Source: Ichthyophthirius multifiliis
Taxonomy: Eukaryota; Ciliophora; Oligohymenophorea; Hymenostomatida
DNA length: 24,447 nucleotides
Direction of reading: 5' to 3'
Assembly (NCBI RefSeq): GCF_000220395.1
Contig: NW_004087509.1
Coordinates: forward strand, 1 to 24,447
Below the pieces are notes generated by a model that saw only the letters and a program-made list of their open reading frames with translations, had not been told where the DNA came from and did not search any database. Both the position numbers and the translations under genes were made by a program. Below, piece after piece: positions 1 through 11,657 of this stretch. Each line of letters begins with the position of its first letter. Position 1 is the first letter of the stretch.

Positions 1-17
1 TTATTATAATATATNTN

Positions 18-59
<42 letters not shown>

Positions 60-1905
60 AGGTAAATAAAATTTTACTAAAACTAAATAATAAAAAAAAA
101 TATATATATATATTAATATATATGCAATTTATTTATAGTTTTATAATAGATACTTAAAAATTAAAATAAAAAAAATTATTTATATTTTATAAATATTAAA
201 TTTACTTTTATTCTTTTTTAAAATAAAATTATCAAAAATTTATAAATAATATTTTTTTTACATAATATTTATTTATGAAAATAAATAAATTATTTTAACA
301 TTTTTAAATTAATTTTTAATAAAATAAATTATTTTAACATTTTTAAATTTTATTTATTTAATAGATATTCATTAAAAAATGTTTATTTTATATTAATAAA
401 TTTAAATAATTATATAATTAAAAATAAAATAATATTATATTATAATTTTATAATTTTTTAATTATTTTTAATATATTTTATACATTATCAAATTTTAAAA
501 ATTATTAATACAAATAATAATATAAATAATCAAAATATTTTTAGATAGCTATTTATTACATATAAATAAGAAATTGTTCAATAATAGCATTTAATAGGTT
601 TTTTATTAATTAAATTATAATTAAAATAAACATAAATGTTTATATAATTAAAAATCTTTCAAAAAATTTAAATTATTAAAATAAAAATATTCGATTGTTA
701 AGCAATTAAACTGTAAAATTTATTTATAAAAATAATAATACAAGCAAATAATATGATATTGAATAAAATTTAAAAAAAAGTAAATATAAAATATAAATAA
801 TAAAATATTTAGATTATATCATTATATTTACTCATAAATAATATAGACTATTACAATTAATATGAAGTAATAAATATAATATCTTTTATTCTAATTTATT
901 CAAATTAGATATTTAATTTCATAAAGTTATATAAATTAAATTATGGTATAGAAAGAATGATTTTATTTAAATTATTTTAATATTTATTAATGTATATAAA
1001 TAATAGAATAATTAATAATATAAAGTAAATATATATTTAAAAATTAATATAAAAAAATAGTTTAGTATAAATATATCAATTATTTCTTAAATATTCTAAT
1101 ATATTGTTAAAATAAAATAATTTTAGATAAAAAATAATTAATAAAACTTATATATAATTTTAACTATAAATAAAATTACAATATAAATTATATAGAAAAT
1201 AAAGACTACTATTTATATATTTAAATATATAAATATATTTATATATATATTTAATTTATTTATTTATATAATATAATTAAGATATATATTATTATATTTT
1301 AAATATATTGTATATTAGATTAATAAGTTATTTTTTAATATTTATATTAATATTATTATATTAATATTATATATAATATTATTTTATTCATTATATATTT
1401 TTAATAAATAAATTTTTTAAAAATATCTATTTAAATTTATTTATAATTTACATAAAATTCAATATTATAAAATAAATATATATATTTATATTAAATATAT
1501 ATTATTTTACTATATTATAATAAAAAAGACCAGATTATAAAAAAAAAATACAGGAACATTAATTTAAGAAATCGAAAAATATTAAAAATATAATAAGCTT
1601 TTAATATAATTATGATATATTTTATATATTTAAATTTGTTATTAAATAAAAAAAAATTATGGACTATTTTTAAATAAAAATGATAAATTATATTAAATTC
1701 ATTTAGAAAAATTAAGAAATTCAAATTTATATAATAATATTTAAAGAAATATCATAAGATAAATAAAAAATAAAAATAAAGTATTATATTTTAATTATAA
1801 AAAATAATAATAAAATCAATTAATTTTTATATGTAATTTATTAATAAATATAAAAAATAATTAAATATATTTTAAACAAAAAAACAACATATATTAATTA
1901 TAGTA

Positions 1906-1940
<35 letters not shown>

Positions 1941-1968
1941 ATTTATAATTTAATATAATTTTATATAT
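1..1968. other. A/T-rich intergenic or non-coding stretch
   Basis: I see no gene on either strand, even with TGA as the only stop. The DNA is nearly pure A/T, with a (TA)n run at 22-53, another at about 1911-1937, two undetermined bases at 15 and 17, and a short direct repeat at 283-349. Short open frames occur but have the composition of the surrounding spacer (Ile, Asn, Lys, Phe, Tyr only). No telomeric repeat is visible at the left edge, so this looks like a contig edge rather than a chromosome end. The right end is the region downstream of the leftward dehydrogenase gene. Confidence 0.6.
283..349. repeat. 28-bp perfect direct repeat, 39-bp offset
   Basis: The 28 bases at 283-310 (core attattttaacatttttaaa) recur exactly at 322-349, with an 11-base spacer between the copies. 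The unit includes a few C bases in an otherwise A/T-only background, so the match is a little better than composition alone would give. It may be a local tandem duplication; no gene or element is attached to it. Confidence 0.6.
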
Positions 1969-2234
1969 TCATTAATTTGTATTTTATTATTTCATTAATT
2001 CTCTTCCAATTAACCATCTTCTTATTTCATTAGTTCCTGCTCCAATTTCATATAATTTAGCATCTCTCATCATTCTATTAACAGGATAATCATTAGTATA
2101 TCCGTTTCCACCTAAAGCTTATATGGATTCTAATCCAACTTCAGTAGCACACATTGAAGTATATAAAATAACTGCTGCACAATCCTATTTAAAATAAGTA
2201 ATAGATAATTATTTTTATTAATTTATGTAATTAT

Positions 2235-2265
<31 letters not shown>

Positions 2266-3025
2266 TTATTTATATATTTTTATATATATATTTTACAGTA
2301 TTCGAGTAATTTCCTCCATCACATGCTTTTGCACACGAATATAACATAGCTCGTGAAGATTATAATTTTACATACATATCAGCTATTTTTCCTTACATTA
2401 ATTAGAAATTTCCTATAGGTGCATCAAATTATTCTCTTTATTTTAAGTAAGGAAGTACATAATCCATACATGATTACATTATTCTATAAATATTATTAAT
2501 ATTTATAAATATATTTATATATAATATACCCAACTGGTCCAGCTGCTAAAACTAGTCTTTCATAATCAAGTCCATCCATAAGTACATAGACGCCTTTATT
2601 TAATTTTCCTAAAATATTTTCTTCAGGAACTTCACAGTCTTCGAATATTAATTCACAAGTATTACTACCTCTCATACCTAATTTATCTAATTTCTTTTAA
2701 TAAAATAATAAATTTTTTTATAAAGATATATATATACTTATCCTTAAGAAAAGCCTTTCATTCCTTTTTCTATTATAAATGCTGTAATACCTTTTTGTTT
2801 TAATTCAGGCTCTGTTTTTGCATATACTACAAATACATGAGCATCTGGCCCATTTGTAATCCACATTTTATTTCCATTTAAAACATATTTATTTCCTTTT
2901 TTTACAGCCTTTAATTTCATTGAAACTACATCTGAACCTGCACCAACTTCACTCATTGCTAATGCTCCTATAGTTTCCCCACTACATAACTATTAATTTT
3001 AATTAGTTTTATTTTATATATATAA

Positions 3026-3061
<36 letters not shown>

Positions 3062-3535
3062 TTATTTATTACATTAGGTAAATATTTTTCTTTTTATTCT
3101 TCTGTACAATGTCTTTCTAATTATCCAATACATAAAGCTGTATGAGCTCCATAACTTAAACCAATAGAACCACTTGCACGTGATAGTTCTTCCATTATCA
3201 TACAATGGGCTGAATAGTTTAATTCACTTCCACCATATTTTGTAGGGACCGTTACTCCTAATAAACCCATATCTCCTAATTCTCTCCATAAATGATTTGG
3301 AAAGGAATTTTTCTTGTCAGTTTCTTCGGCTAATGGGGCTACTTTTTCATCAGCGAATTTTTTGACGCTTTCTCTTAACTTTTTTAGTGTTTTTTTTTTT
3401 ATATAAGGTTTTTACTTCAGATAGATCTGTTGAGAAGTTAGATATGAAATTATAGTCTAATGTACCAAATTAAGATCGAGTTTATTTAAATAAAAAGAGT
3501 TTTTGAAAGGCTTTTTAGAAGGATTTTTAGATCAT
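1969..3535 (-). CDS. IVD: Isovaleryl-CoA dehydrogenase, mitochondrial
   Basis: This FAD-dependent acyl-CoA dehydrogenase converts isovaleryl-CoA to 3-methylcrotonyl-CoA in leucine breakdown and passes electrons to ETF. The start ATG at 3535 opens an amphipathic, Lys/Arg/Phe-rich leader ([18 protein letters not shown]), typical of a mitochondrial presequence. I read five main exons: 3535-3073, 2989-2738, 2693-2530, 2483-2297 and 2184-1969, with introns of 83, 44, 46 and 112 nt. Family signatures in order are [108 protein letters not shown] and [11 protein letters not shown]. The Glu in DYERLVLA (about residue 271) matches the catalytic base peculiar to IVD, which separates it from other acyl-CoA dehydrogenases. 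Near 3379-3415 the frame changes: either a 37-nt GT...AG intron (giving 414 aa, close to the human precursor) or a one-base error in an A run. It is transcribed divergently from the BTB-TLDc gene. Confidence 0.95.
3379..3415 (-). other. Putative 37-nt mini-intron (or homopolymer error) in the IVD gene
   Basis: Reading leftward, the exon ...TCT GAA is followed by GTAAAAACCTTATAT, a run of A bases, and an AG at 3380-3379. Removing these 37 bases restores the downstream frame ([17 protein letters not shown]), which is clearly IVD. Without removal the two halves are out of frame by one base. The same result would come from one surplus A in the run of about 11 A. The rest of the gene is intact, so the gene itself is not judged broken. 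Confidence 0.55.
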
Positions 3536-4042
3536 TTTTATTAAAATAGTTTTTATATTCTATTGATAAATAATATTGATTATAATAGGATATATATTAT
3601 TTAATAAATATTTTTTTTTATTTATTTTAAAAATTAATTAAATATATATTTTTTATTAATTAATTGATATTAGTGTGTAATTTATTTTTGATTTTATTAG
3701 AGTTCAATAAAAAAAGAAGAAAAAAAACTAACATTTAATTAATAATTATAAAAAAAAAATGCATTGAATTATATATATAATATAAAATTTTATTTATTAA
3801 TAATATATTTTTATATATAAACATATAACAATAATTATTCTATTTTTATAATATTAAAATATTTATTAAATAAAAAATTAAAAAGCAAAAATTTTTTATA
3901 ATAATAAATTTGTATTATTGATTAATAAATTATATTTATATTTTTCTTTCTTTTTTTAAATATATCATGTTATTTAATAATTTTAATTATAAAAAAAAAA
4001 CTTAATAGTTTAATCAATTATTTTAATATTAACATTGAAAAA
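3536..4042. other. Divergent intergenic region between the IVD and BTB-TLDc genes
   Basis: About 500 bp of A/T-rich DNA separate two start codons that point away from each other, so promoters for both genes should lie here. No specific promoter element can be distinguished because TATA-like sequence is everywhere. No open frame of coding character was found. Confidence 0.5.
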
Positions 4043-4890
4043 ATGTTAAATCTATCAGAAAAGCAGATACAAATTCCCATTTAAATAGTTATAAATAATA
4101 AACTAGAACGTCTTTTTCCCACAGACCCTCATTATAATATAACAATAATATGCAATAATAAAGAATATAAATTAAATAAATCCTATTTACGTTTAGAAAG
4201 TTAATATTTTGACGAACTATTTTCGAAAAATGAAGATGAAAAATAAGTAAAAATGATTCAAATATAGGACAGTGAGGTATTTGAGAAAATATTAAAATGT
4301 TTATATGGAGGAAAATCAATAATTTCCCAAAACGAGTTGTATATAGGATATTGTATGTGTTATGAATTAAAAATAGATGCTTTAATAAAAATTTTAAATG
4401 AAGGAATTTTATTGAATTTTAAGTTTTTAAATATTTTCACAGTAATTTATTTAGGTGTTAAATTTAAGCAAAAACATCTTTTAGAAAAATGCAAGGAAGA
4501 GCTTATTTTGAATAAATTTTCAGTTATTAAAAACGCGAATTCTTTTTAAATTTAAAATAAAAATTTCCCTTCGGGATTAATTTAATTAGATTATGAAATG
4601 CTTAAATTTATTTTTGGAATAAATTAAGACTTTTTATATTTAAAAGCAATAGAAGTTTTCGATATTATCAAAAAATATTGCATAGGCTCATTTAAAAATC
4701 CAGAAAAATATATATTAGAATATACATTAGAACTTATTCCTAAAGAAAGTTTGTAGTCAAAAGAATATAATTTTATTTATCATTAATAATTATTATAATA
4801 AGAGTAAAGTTTATAAATCAATTCTTTTAATAATAACAATAAATTATAACTAGAAAAATCTTATGCAAGGTTAAATAAAAAAAAAATATA

Positions 4891-4934
<44 letters not shown>

Positions 4935-6201
4935 TTATATATTTATATAAATAAATTTTTTTTTATAAAAAAAAAGATTATAAGAAATATAAGATATATA
5001 CAATAATAATAATTAAGGATATATAAATGCAATATTATATAGTGAGAATATACTTTATTAGAAAGAATTAAATGAAATGAAAGAAAACAATAATAAATTA
5101 GTTTCTTCAATGAATTAAATGAAATAAGAAGTAGACGAGAAAATATAACAATATAAAGAAAAAGAAGAAAAATTTATATAGACTATTAATTAAATAGAAA
5201 CTAAAATTTAAAAATAAGAAGATATAATATAAAAATTAGAATTAAAAAGTGAAGAACTTTAGAGAATTTTAAAAATAAAACAGGAAGAAATCGACTGTAA
5301 AAACGAAATTCTTAAACATTATTAAGATTTGACAAATAAATAATTAATAATATAAGAAACTTAGCCATTAAGGGAAAAGAAAGTTTCATAAAACTTTTAC
5401 GAAAATAAAAATTAATCATAATAATAATAATATATGTAAGAATTCGACTCTTAAACATATAATAGTTTAATGGAAACATAAAAAAGCTTTGTTTATGGTA
5501 ATGGTATTTAATAAATGTAAGTCAGTTCATGTATATAAGTTCATGATATATGTAATTTATAAAAAAAAGAAGAAGAAAAAAAAGACACGGAAACAATTTT
5601 ATCATAAGAAGATGAAAATTCAATAATCGAATTTATAAAATTCGAAAACAGTAAAATTTTAGAAGATTTGTAAGAAAAATATTATAAAGATTTCTTCGTA
5701 AAGGCTTTTTAATTAAATTTATTCAAAAAAGCACACTTAAATCTTCTATATAGAAGCTCTTAACATGGATTTTTAAGGGAAAACTTCCTTTAGAAATGTC
5801 AAGGAGTTTCTAATACACTAGTGCTAATTAAAAGTTGGGATTATGACAAGATTTTTGGAGCATATATTAGTGTTCCATGGAGTAAAGATTAGGGATATAG
5901 TTCAGATGATGATGCTTTCTTATTTTCACTTACTGAAGGAGTTATCGTAAGGGTTAAAAATCCAGATTATGCAGTCTATTAAGGAGAAGATTATATTTTT
6001 AGTTTTGGAAATGATATCTGCATTAAGGAAAATGGAGATTATTAAGAGTGTAATAATAGCGAATTTCCGTCGGATTATTAGTTTGATTAAAAAGTTAATT
6101 TTAAGGGAGATTTAAGAAAGTTTTTTGGGGGAAATGAGTTTTTTTAGGTTGATGAATTGGAAGTGTTTAAAATTGAGTTTATGTAAGATATGGATATGTG
6201 A
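4043..6201 (+). CDS. BTB domain, coiled-coil and TLDc domain protein
   Basis: Two exons, 4043-4869 and 4977-6201, joined across a 107-nt (TA)n-rich intron, give 683 aa with the ciliate code, ending at TGA. Residues about 25-150 resemble a BTB/POZ fold, with an opening strand (HYNITIICNNKEYKLNKSYL), a QYFDELFS helix and later helices EVFEKILKCLYGG and NELYIGYCMCYELKIDALI; a helical, possibly BACK-like part follows. Residues about 280-440 are Lys/Glu/Gln-rich heptads, a likely coiled coil. Residues about 500-683 are a TLDc domain, with the hallmarks RSSQHGFLRENF, LVLIKSWDYDKIFGAYISVP, DDDAFLFSLTEG and a final DELEVFKIEF. TLDc proteins such as OXR1, NCOA7 and MEAK7 act in oxidative-stress resistance and bind the V-ATPase; BTB domains dimerise or bind cullin-3. 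The joint function here is inferred only. The TLDc call is firm and the BTB call is good but less certain. Confidence 0.88.
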
Positions 6202-6640
6202 ATATATATTATGTTTTATTTATTTCTTTTTTTTATTTCTTATAGTTTTTGGTTTTTTTTGGTTTTTTTTTTTTTTTTTTTTTTCATTGAATTAGAATTA
6301 TTTGTATTTGATTTTTTTTATATATTTTTAAATATTAATTAAATATTTTTTAAATGTATATTAATTTAATTATTTTATTATTTAGTTAAATTAGTAATGA
6401 TTTTTAAATATAGAGATATATTTTTTTTTTTAAATAAAATCAAAAATTAAAATACTAACAGTAAAATAAATAATAATATAATTTTTTTTTTTTTTCTATA
6501 AAATAAAACAAGTTCTTGAACAAACAAAAATTACATGAAAAGCCAATATTTTCAATAAAAAAGTAAAATATATATAACAAAAAATAAATAAATATAAAAA
6601 AGTCCTTTCTCCTTAATTATCCACAAGTATAAAAAAAAGT
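6202..6640. other. Intergenic spacer with poly-T tracts
   Basis: This 440-bp gap separates two rightward genes. It begins with T-rich 3' flanking sequence, including about two dozen consecutive T bases near 6262-6285, and carries further T runs near 6421-6430 and 6482-6494. It presumably holds the 3' UTR of the TLDc gene and the promoter of the phosphatase gene. No coding sequence was seen. Confidence 0.5.
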
Positions 6641-7502
6641 ATGACTCAAACAATAAGTTAAAAGAATATATTTTAGTATTAAATTAAAAAGTCGGAAATC
6701 GATAAAAATTCGCAAATTCAATTAAAAATCTCAAATTTGTAAAAAAAATAAGAATTTTTAAAAAAAACTGCAGATCAATCAAAAATACAAAAACAAAATT
6801 GCTTGCAAACTTAAAAAAAAAAAATGTATCAATAAGAAGACATTCAATAATAAAACTCGTATTAAAAAGATTCTAGATAATTCAAAAAAACTCAGCAATT
6901 AATAAAATGTTTGACAGAATAAAATATATCACATAATTAAGAATCTATACAAGATCTAGACGAATCTGTACTTGAAATGATAAAAAATTGTTCTCTCTTA
7001 GAATAATCTTAAAAACCTTTGTAAATTCCGGAAATAGATTAGACTAAAATAGCAGTTAAAAGTTATGGAACTGTATGCAGTTATGCGGCTAAAACAAATT
7101 AGGGATTGATAAGAAATTATAATGAAGATCGGGTAGCTATAATACTTAATATTAAAAAACCAAATAATAAACCAGTAGATTTATAATGGCCAAAATGCTC
7201 CTTTTTTGCAGTATATGATGGGCATGGAGGAGAAGCTTGTGCAGATTATTTAAAAGATAATTTACATCAGTTTGTTATAAAAGATTAAAATTTCCCATAT
7301 GATCCGAAAATGGCAATTATATAGGGCTTTGAATAAGCTGAAATACAATTTCTTAAAAACGTAGAAAATAATATTTAAAAATATGGAATTTTTGAAAAAT
7401 CAGGAAGTTGTGCAGTTGTAGCACTTATTGTCGGTATTATTTAATTAAATATTAGTATATATAAAAAAAAAATTATATATATTTATATATTGTTTGTATA
7501 TA

Positions 7503-7549
<47 letters not shown>

Positions 7550-8642
7550 ATATATATTTTAATTTATCCAAATTTAAATAAATATATTTAAATTATATTT
7601 TTTTAATATTTAATAAATCTATATATTTATTTTAAAGGTGAATAATGTTTTATTGCTAATGTTGGAGATAGTAGGGCTATTTTAAGTACTGATTAAGGAA
7701 AATTTATTAGTGCTTTAACTTAAGATCATAAACCTATGAATAAATTAGAAAATATTAGAATACATTTGCATGGTGGTAAAGTTTATTAGTAAATAAAATT
7801 ATATTTTTTATCAAATATTAAAATAATATATTATTATTATTTATTTTATTATTTAAAATTAGAACTTAATTATAAACAATTATTTAAGAAAATATTAATA
7901 ATTCTGAAAATGATGTTTAAACTATTTTAGGACCATATAGAGTTTTACCAGGAAGGCTTTCAGTTACAAGAACATTTGGAGATATAGAAGCTAAGATATA
8001 AAAATATGGTGGCAATTAAAATGTTATTATTTCAACCCCAGAAATAAAAGAATTTAAAATTTAATAAAACCACGATTTTGTAGTTTTAGCATGTATATTA
8101 TAAAAAATATATCTTATTATATTATGTTTAAAGGTGATGGTATTTTTGATAAAAGCTCAAGTAAAGAAATAGGATAAATTGTGTGGGAAACATTTTAAAA
8201 TTATAAAATAAATAAGCAATTACATGATTTTTGTGGTAAATGTGTCGAAAATATAATGAAATTATCTCTTACAAGAAGATCTCTTGATAATGTGACAGTA
8301 GTTATAATTGGGTTTAAAAATTTAGAAAATCTTGTGTTAGGATTAAATAATTAAAAAAAATAATTAAATAATTCTATTAAATTTAATAATTATGGAATTT
8401 ATAAAACATTAGGGAATGAATTATAAACAAGTAAAAAACTCGAAAATTAAAATAAATATTAGGAAAATTCTAAAGATTAAATAAGTAGTTTTAAATAAAG
8501 AATAAAAAAAATATTTAATTAATAAATGCTATAAATAAATTCTTAAAAAAATTTTGTAAATATAAATTAGAGTTAATAAATAAATAGTTAAAATAAAAAT
8601 GAATATAAAAATATAAAAAAAAATGAAAATCATAATAGTAAT

Positions 8643-8712
<70 letters not shown>

Positions 8713-8765
8713 TTTAAAAAAATTATATAAATAAGTTTTGTAGTTAAATAATTGAATATAAATGA
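6641..8765 (+). CDS. PP2C-family (PPM) Ser/Thr protein phosphatase
   Basis: Four exons (6641-7433, 7638-7788, 7863-8092, 8134-8765), separated by introns of 204, 74 and 41 nt, give 601 aa ending at TGA. Residues about 1-140 are a Gln/Lys-rich low-complexity lead. The metal-dependent phosphatase domain follows: QGLIRNYNEDR (Glu162, Asp163), FFAVYDGHGG (Asp193), ANVGDSRA, a PYRVLPGRLSVTRTFGD loop, VLACDGIFDK (Asp393) and SLDNVTVVIIGF (Asp443, Asn444). The acidic residues that hold the two metal ions in PP2C enzymes all appear present, so the enzyme should be active. After the domain comes about 150 aa of Gln/Asn/Lys-rich sequence with an Asn run at about residues 560-585, written by an AAT microsatellite. 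There is no clear membrane segment or N-myristoylation glycine. The substrate is unknown; ciliates have many PP2C paralogues. Confidence 0.93.
8646..8711 (+). repeat. (AAT)n microsatellite coding a poly-Asn tract
   Basis: About 22 AAT triplets, broken once by a TAT, lie in frame in the last exon of the PP2C gene and encode two runs of about ten Asn separated by Tyr. Asn homopolymer tracts in A/T-rich protist genomes usually lie in disordered regions and vary in length between strains. The opposite strand reads as a meaningless poly-Ile frame. Confidence 0.9.
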
Positions 8766-9229
8766 TTTTTTTAAATTGAAACCAAATAAAAAACAATTTC
8801 GAATATTATTATATTGATTTATTATTAATAATATTAAAAACATATAAATTTTTATTTATCAAATTTAAAATATATTTTCTGTACAATAATACAATTGTTT
8901 ATATATATTTTTTTTATTTATTTGATAATAATAATATTTATAAAATATATATATATATATATATATTAAAATATTTTAAAATCAATTTAAATAATATTTA
9001 ATTTTTTTTTTATTTTAAATTTTTATTTATTTATAATGTTTTTTAAAATCAATTTAAAACATGATAAATATTATTTAGATTTTAATTAATAATTATAAAA
9101 AATATAAAAACTTATAATACTTATTAAATTTATATATTTTATTATTTAATTAATTTATATTTAATATTTTAAATAAATAATAAAAAAATATATAAAATTA
9201 AAAAACATATTTTAAAATAAATAAAAAAA

Positions 9230-9279
<50 letters not shown>

Positions 9280-9342
9280 TATATAAACTTTCTATATATA
9301 TTTTTATATTATTATTTTTTTTATTTTTTTTTTTTTAAATTT
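8766..9342. other. Intergenic spacer with a (TA)n run
   Basis: This gap of about 580 bp lies between two rightward genes. It is almost entirely A/T, with a (TA)n run at about 9236-9271 and a T run at about 9316-9336 just before the next start codon. I see no coding sequence. Confidence 0.5.
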
Positions 9343-11377
9343 ATGAATCCTTAACATAAACCAATTTTTTAATATGATCAAAAGAAATAGCCCGCATAAA
9401 TAATAGAATGTTAAATTGGCGGAAACAATGCAAATATAAATGTTTAATTATTAAAAAAAACAGAATTAGAATTATTAGGTTTATATAAATTCTATATAAT
9501 ATTTATAATAATTTATATTTATAGGATTAGATAATAAAAATTATAATTCTGCTCCTTTTACTTAATATACTAGTTAAATGATTTTTTAAAAACCATTATC
9601 TAAGTATTTATTTAAAATTAAATAAAAAAAATAAAGCAAAAAATAAAATAAAGATCTTTATATATTGAAAATCCTCAAGATAATGATTTATTAATTTAAT
9701 TTATTTAAGAAAATGTTTAGTCTTAATTAATTGAATAAAATAAAGAAATTGAAATTGAGTTTGATAATATTTAATAAAAGATAAATTAAGATATATAAAT
9801 TTTATAAAGTATGGATTAACATTTATAATAAAGTAATAATATAGAAGACAATTTTGATATTTAGAAACTTTAATAACATTTAAAATAAAATATTAATGAA
9901 TAATAATAAAATTTTGTTTAAATTTAATAGAATATTGATTTTTTAAATTAAAATTTCAAAATGGAAAAAACAAAAAAATTAAAGAATTAAATATAGGAAA
10001 TAAAATTGAGTCATAAATATAATCGTTTATATAATACTTTGACTAATAATTAAATGAAATTAACTAATAAATGGAGTTTTTGTCATAGAAGAATTAATAA
10101 AATGAAGACCTTGCAATAGATAATATTAGAATAAAATAATTATAGTCAGATTATATTTATTTGGATAATTTAATAAAGGATTTATAAGAATAAATAGAAA
10201 GTACTTACCTTGAAAAAGAATTATAGACAAAAGATTATATTGATAATTTTTTAAAAATTATACAATAAGAAATTCAATAATTTATGCTTTTTTTTTTAAT
10301 TAATATAAGAATGAAGTATATTTTTTAATTTTTTAATAAAAAAATAAATATATTTATATAAAATAAGACTGAAAATATTATAAATGAAATCGATTATAAT
10401 TCTAAATAATCATTATAAAAAAGTATTGAAAGTTTTAGATAAAGTCAAGAATAATAATTTTTAAGATAATAATAATATTTAAATATTTAAGAAAATATTT
10501 AAAGTATTTAAAAAGGAGAAATTTTATAAAAAACTATGAAAATGGAAAATTAAATAAAAGACATAAAATGTAATTTAGAAGACTTTTAAAAAAACATAAT
10601 TATATAATTTTAATAATTATAATAAATATAATAAAAATCATAATAAATAATAGTTTATGAATAAACTAAGGTAATTAAATATAAATATAAATATTATATA
10701 AATAAATATATATATATATATATATATTTTTATACATTTATATTTCTATTTATATTTATATTTAGAATATATATACTAATTCTGATATAGTAGAAATTTC
10801 AACTTTTGGTGAACCTTCTGAAGAAGCATAAAGTAAATTAGTTAAATAATAATTTTCTAAATAAAGTACTTTTAAAAGTAAAGACGATAGTGAAATTTAT
10901 AATACTTTGCCTGAATTTGGGAAAAAAATAACGTTTGTTGACGATACTAATATATAAAAAAATCAAGGCGAAAATTAATTAATATATAGTTTTTAAGAAC
11001 ACGAACATGAATCTGAAGTAAATGAAATTTTGAATAAATATAATATTAATGTAGATGAGATTTAAAAAGATTAAAATAATATACTTGCTGAAATCTATGA
11101 GGTGGGTACTTAAGAATTGATAAATGCCAAATAGACATGTTCAAATGGATATAATAATTAAAATTCGGATGTGAATGAAGCATAAATAGTTTAGTAATTG
11201 GTAGGAGAAAAATAGGTAGAAGAAGAAGAAGAAATAGTTTATTAAATTGATGAAAACGGATATTTAATGGATGATAATGGAAATTATATACTCGATGCAG
11301 ATGGATAGTTAATTAAATTAGATGAAGAATAAATTGAATATGCTAAATAAAATGCCATGATTGATATTACTATGTGA
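9343..11377 (+). CDS. Gln/Asn-rich coiled-coil protein with acidic Asp-Asn-Gly tail, function unknown
   Basis: I do not recognise a family. Exons I can support are 9343-9478, 9525-9603, 9654-about 9915, about 10011-10670 and 10766-11377, with introns of 46, 50, (95) and 95 nt. With that model the product is 582 aa ending at TGA. A short N-terminal part (IIECQIGGNNANINVQLLKK) is followed by long Gln/Glu/Lys/Ile heptads (for example FIQYFDQQLNEINQQMEFL), a probable extended coiled coil over residues about 90-370. The C-terminal 200 aa are acidic and end in a repeated element (DENGYLM, DDNGNYIL, DADGQLI). The frame is uncertain twice. Around 9916-10010 a 95-nt intron or a single missing base at an A run is needed. 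At 10316-10367 an intron-like GTATATT...AAATAAG segment sits after a run of ten T; keeping it codes an odd hydrophobic stretch. A cytoskeletal or ciliary role would be a guess from the coiled coil alone. Confidence 0.7.
10316..10367 (+). other. Intron-like 52-nt segment inside the coiled-coil gene
   Basis: This segment starts GTATATTTTTT, is nearly all A/T and ends AAATAAG, like the accepted introns nearby. As written it can be read through in frame, but it then encodes a Phe/Ile/Lys-rich patch foreign to the Gln-rich coil around it. Splicing it out would need one extra base, most easily in the run of ten T just upstream (about 10288-10297). Confidence 0.4.
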
Positions 11378-11657
11378 GAAATTTTATTTTATTTTTTTAT
11401 ATTTGCATATTTTTTTTTGTTAATTATTAATTATTTTATTTTGATATAAAAATAAAATTTTATTTAATTTATATAATATTTAGATTAATAATAATAAATA
11501 AATTTATTTGATTTTTTAATAAAAAGAAGGGAAAAAAAACATGTTTATATAAATTATAATATATATATATATATATTTAAAAAAAAAAATCTCTTTAAAT
11601 AAAAAATAAGAAAAAAAAAAAAAAAAAAAAAAAGTAAAATAGAAAAAAAAAAAAAAA

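Noticed and set aside
1-60. Possible telomere at the left edge
   Set aside because: Only TA repeats and ambiguous bases are present; no C4A2/G4T2 repeat is seen.
600-740. Slightly less A/T-rich patch considered as a tRNA gene
   Set aside because: No B-box (GGTTCRANTCC) and no cloverleaf pairing could be found.
1515-1724. Minus-strand hydrophobic frame of 69 aa
   Set aside because: It consists of Ile, Phe, Tyr, Leu and Asn translated from A/T spacer, with no motif.
8529-8843. Minus-strand frame of about 104 aa, mostly Ile
   Set aside because: It is the reverse of the AAT repeat and the coding tail of the PP2C gene; poly-Ile of this kind is not a credible protein.
9343-11377. Possible nucleoporin (Nup62/Nup54-type) because of the Gln-rich coiled coil
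   Set aside because: Only isolated FG dipeptides occur and there is no FG-repeat region; coiled-coil similarity alone is not evidence.
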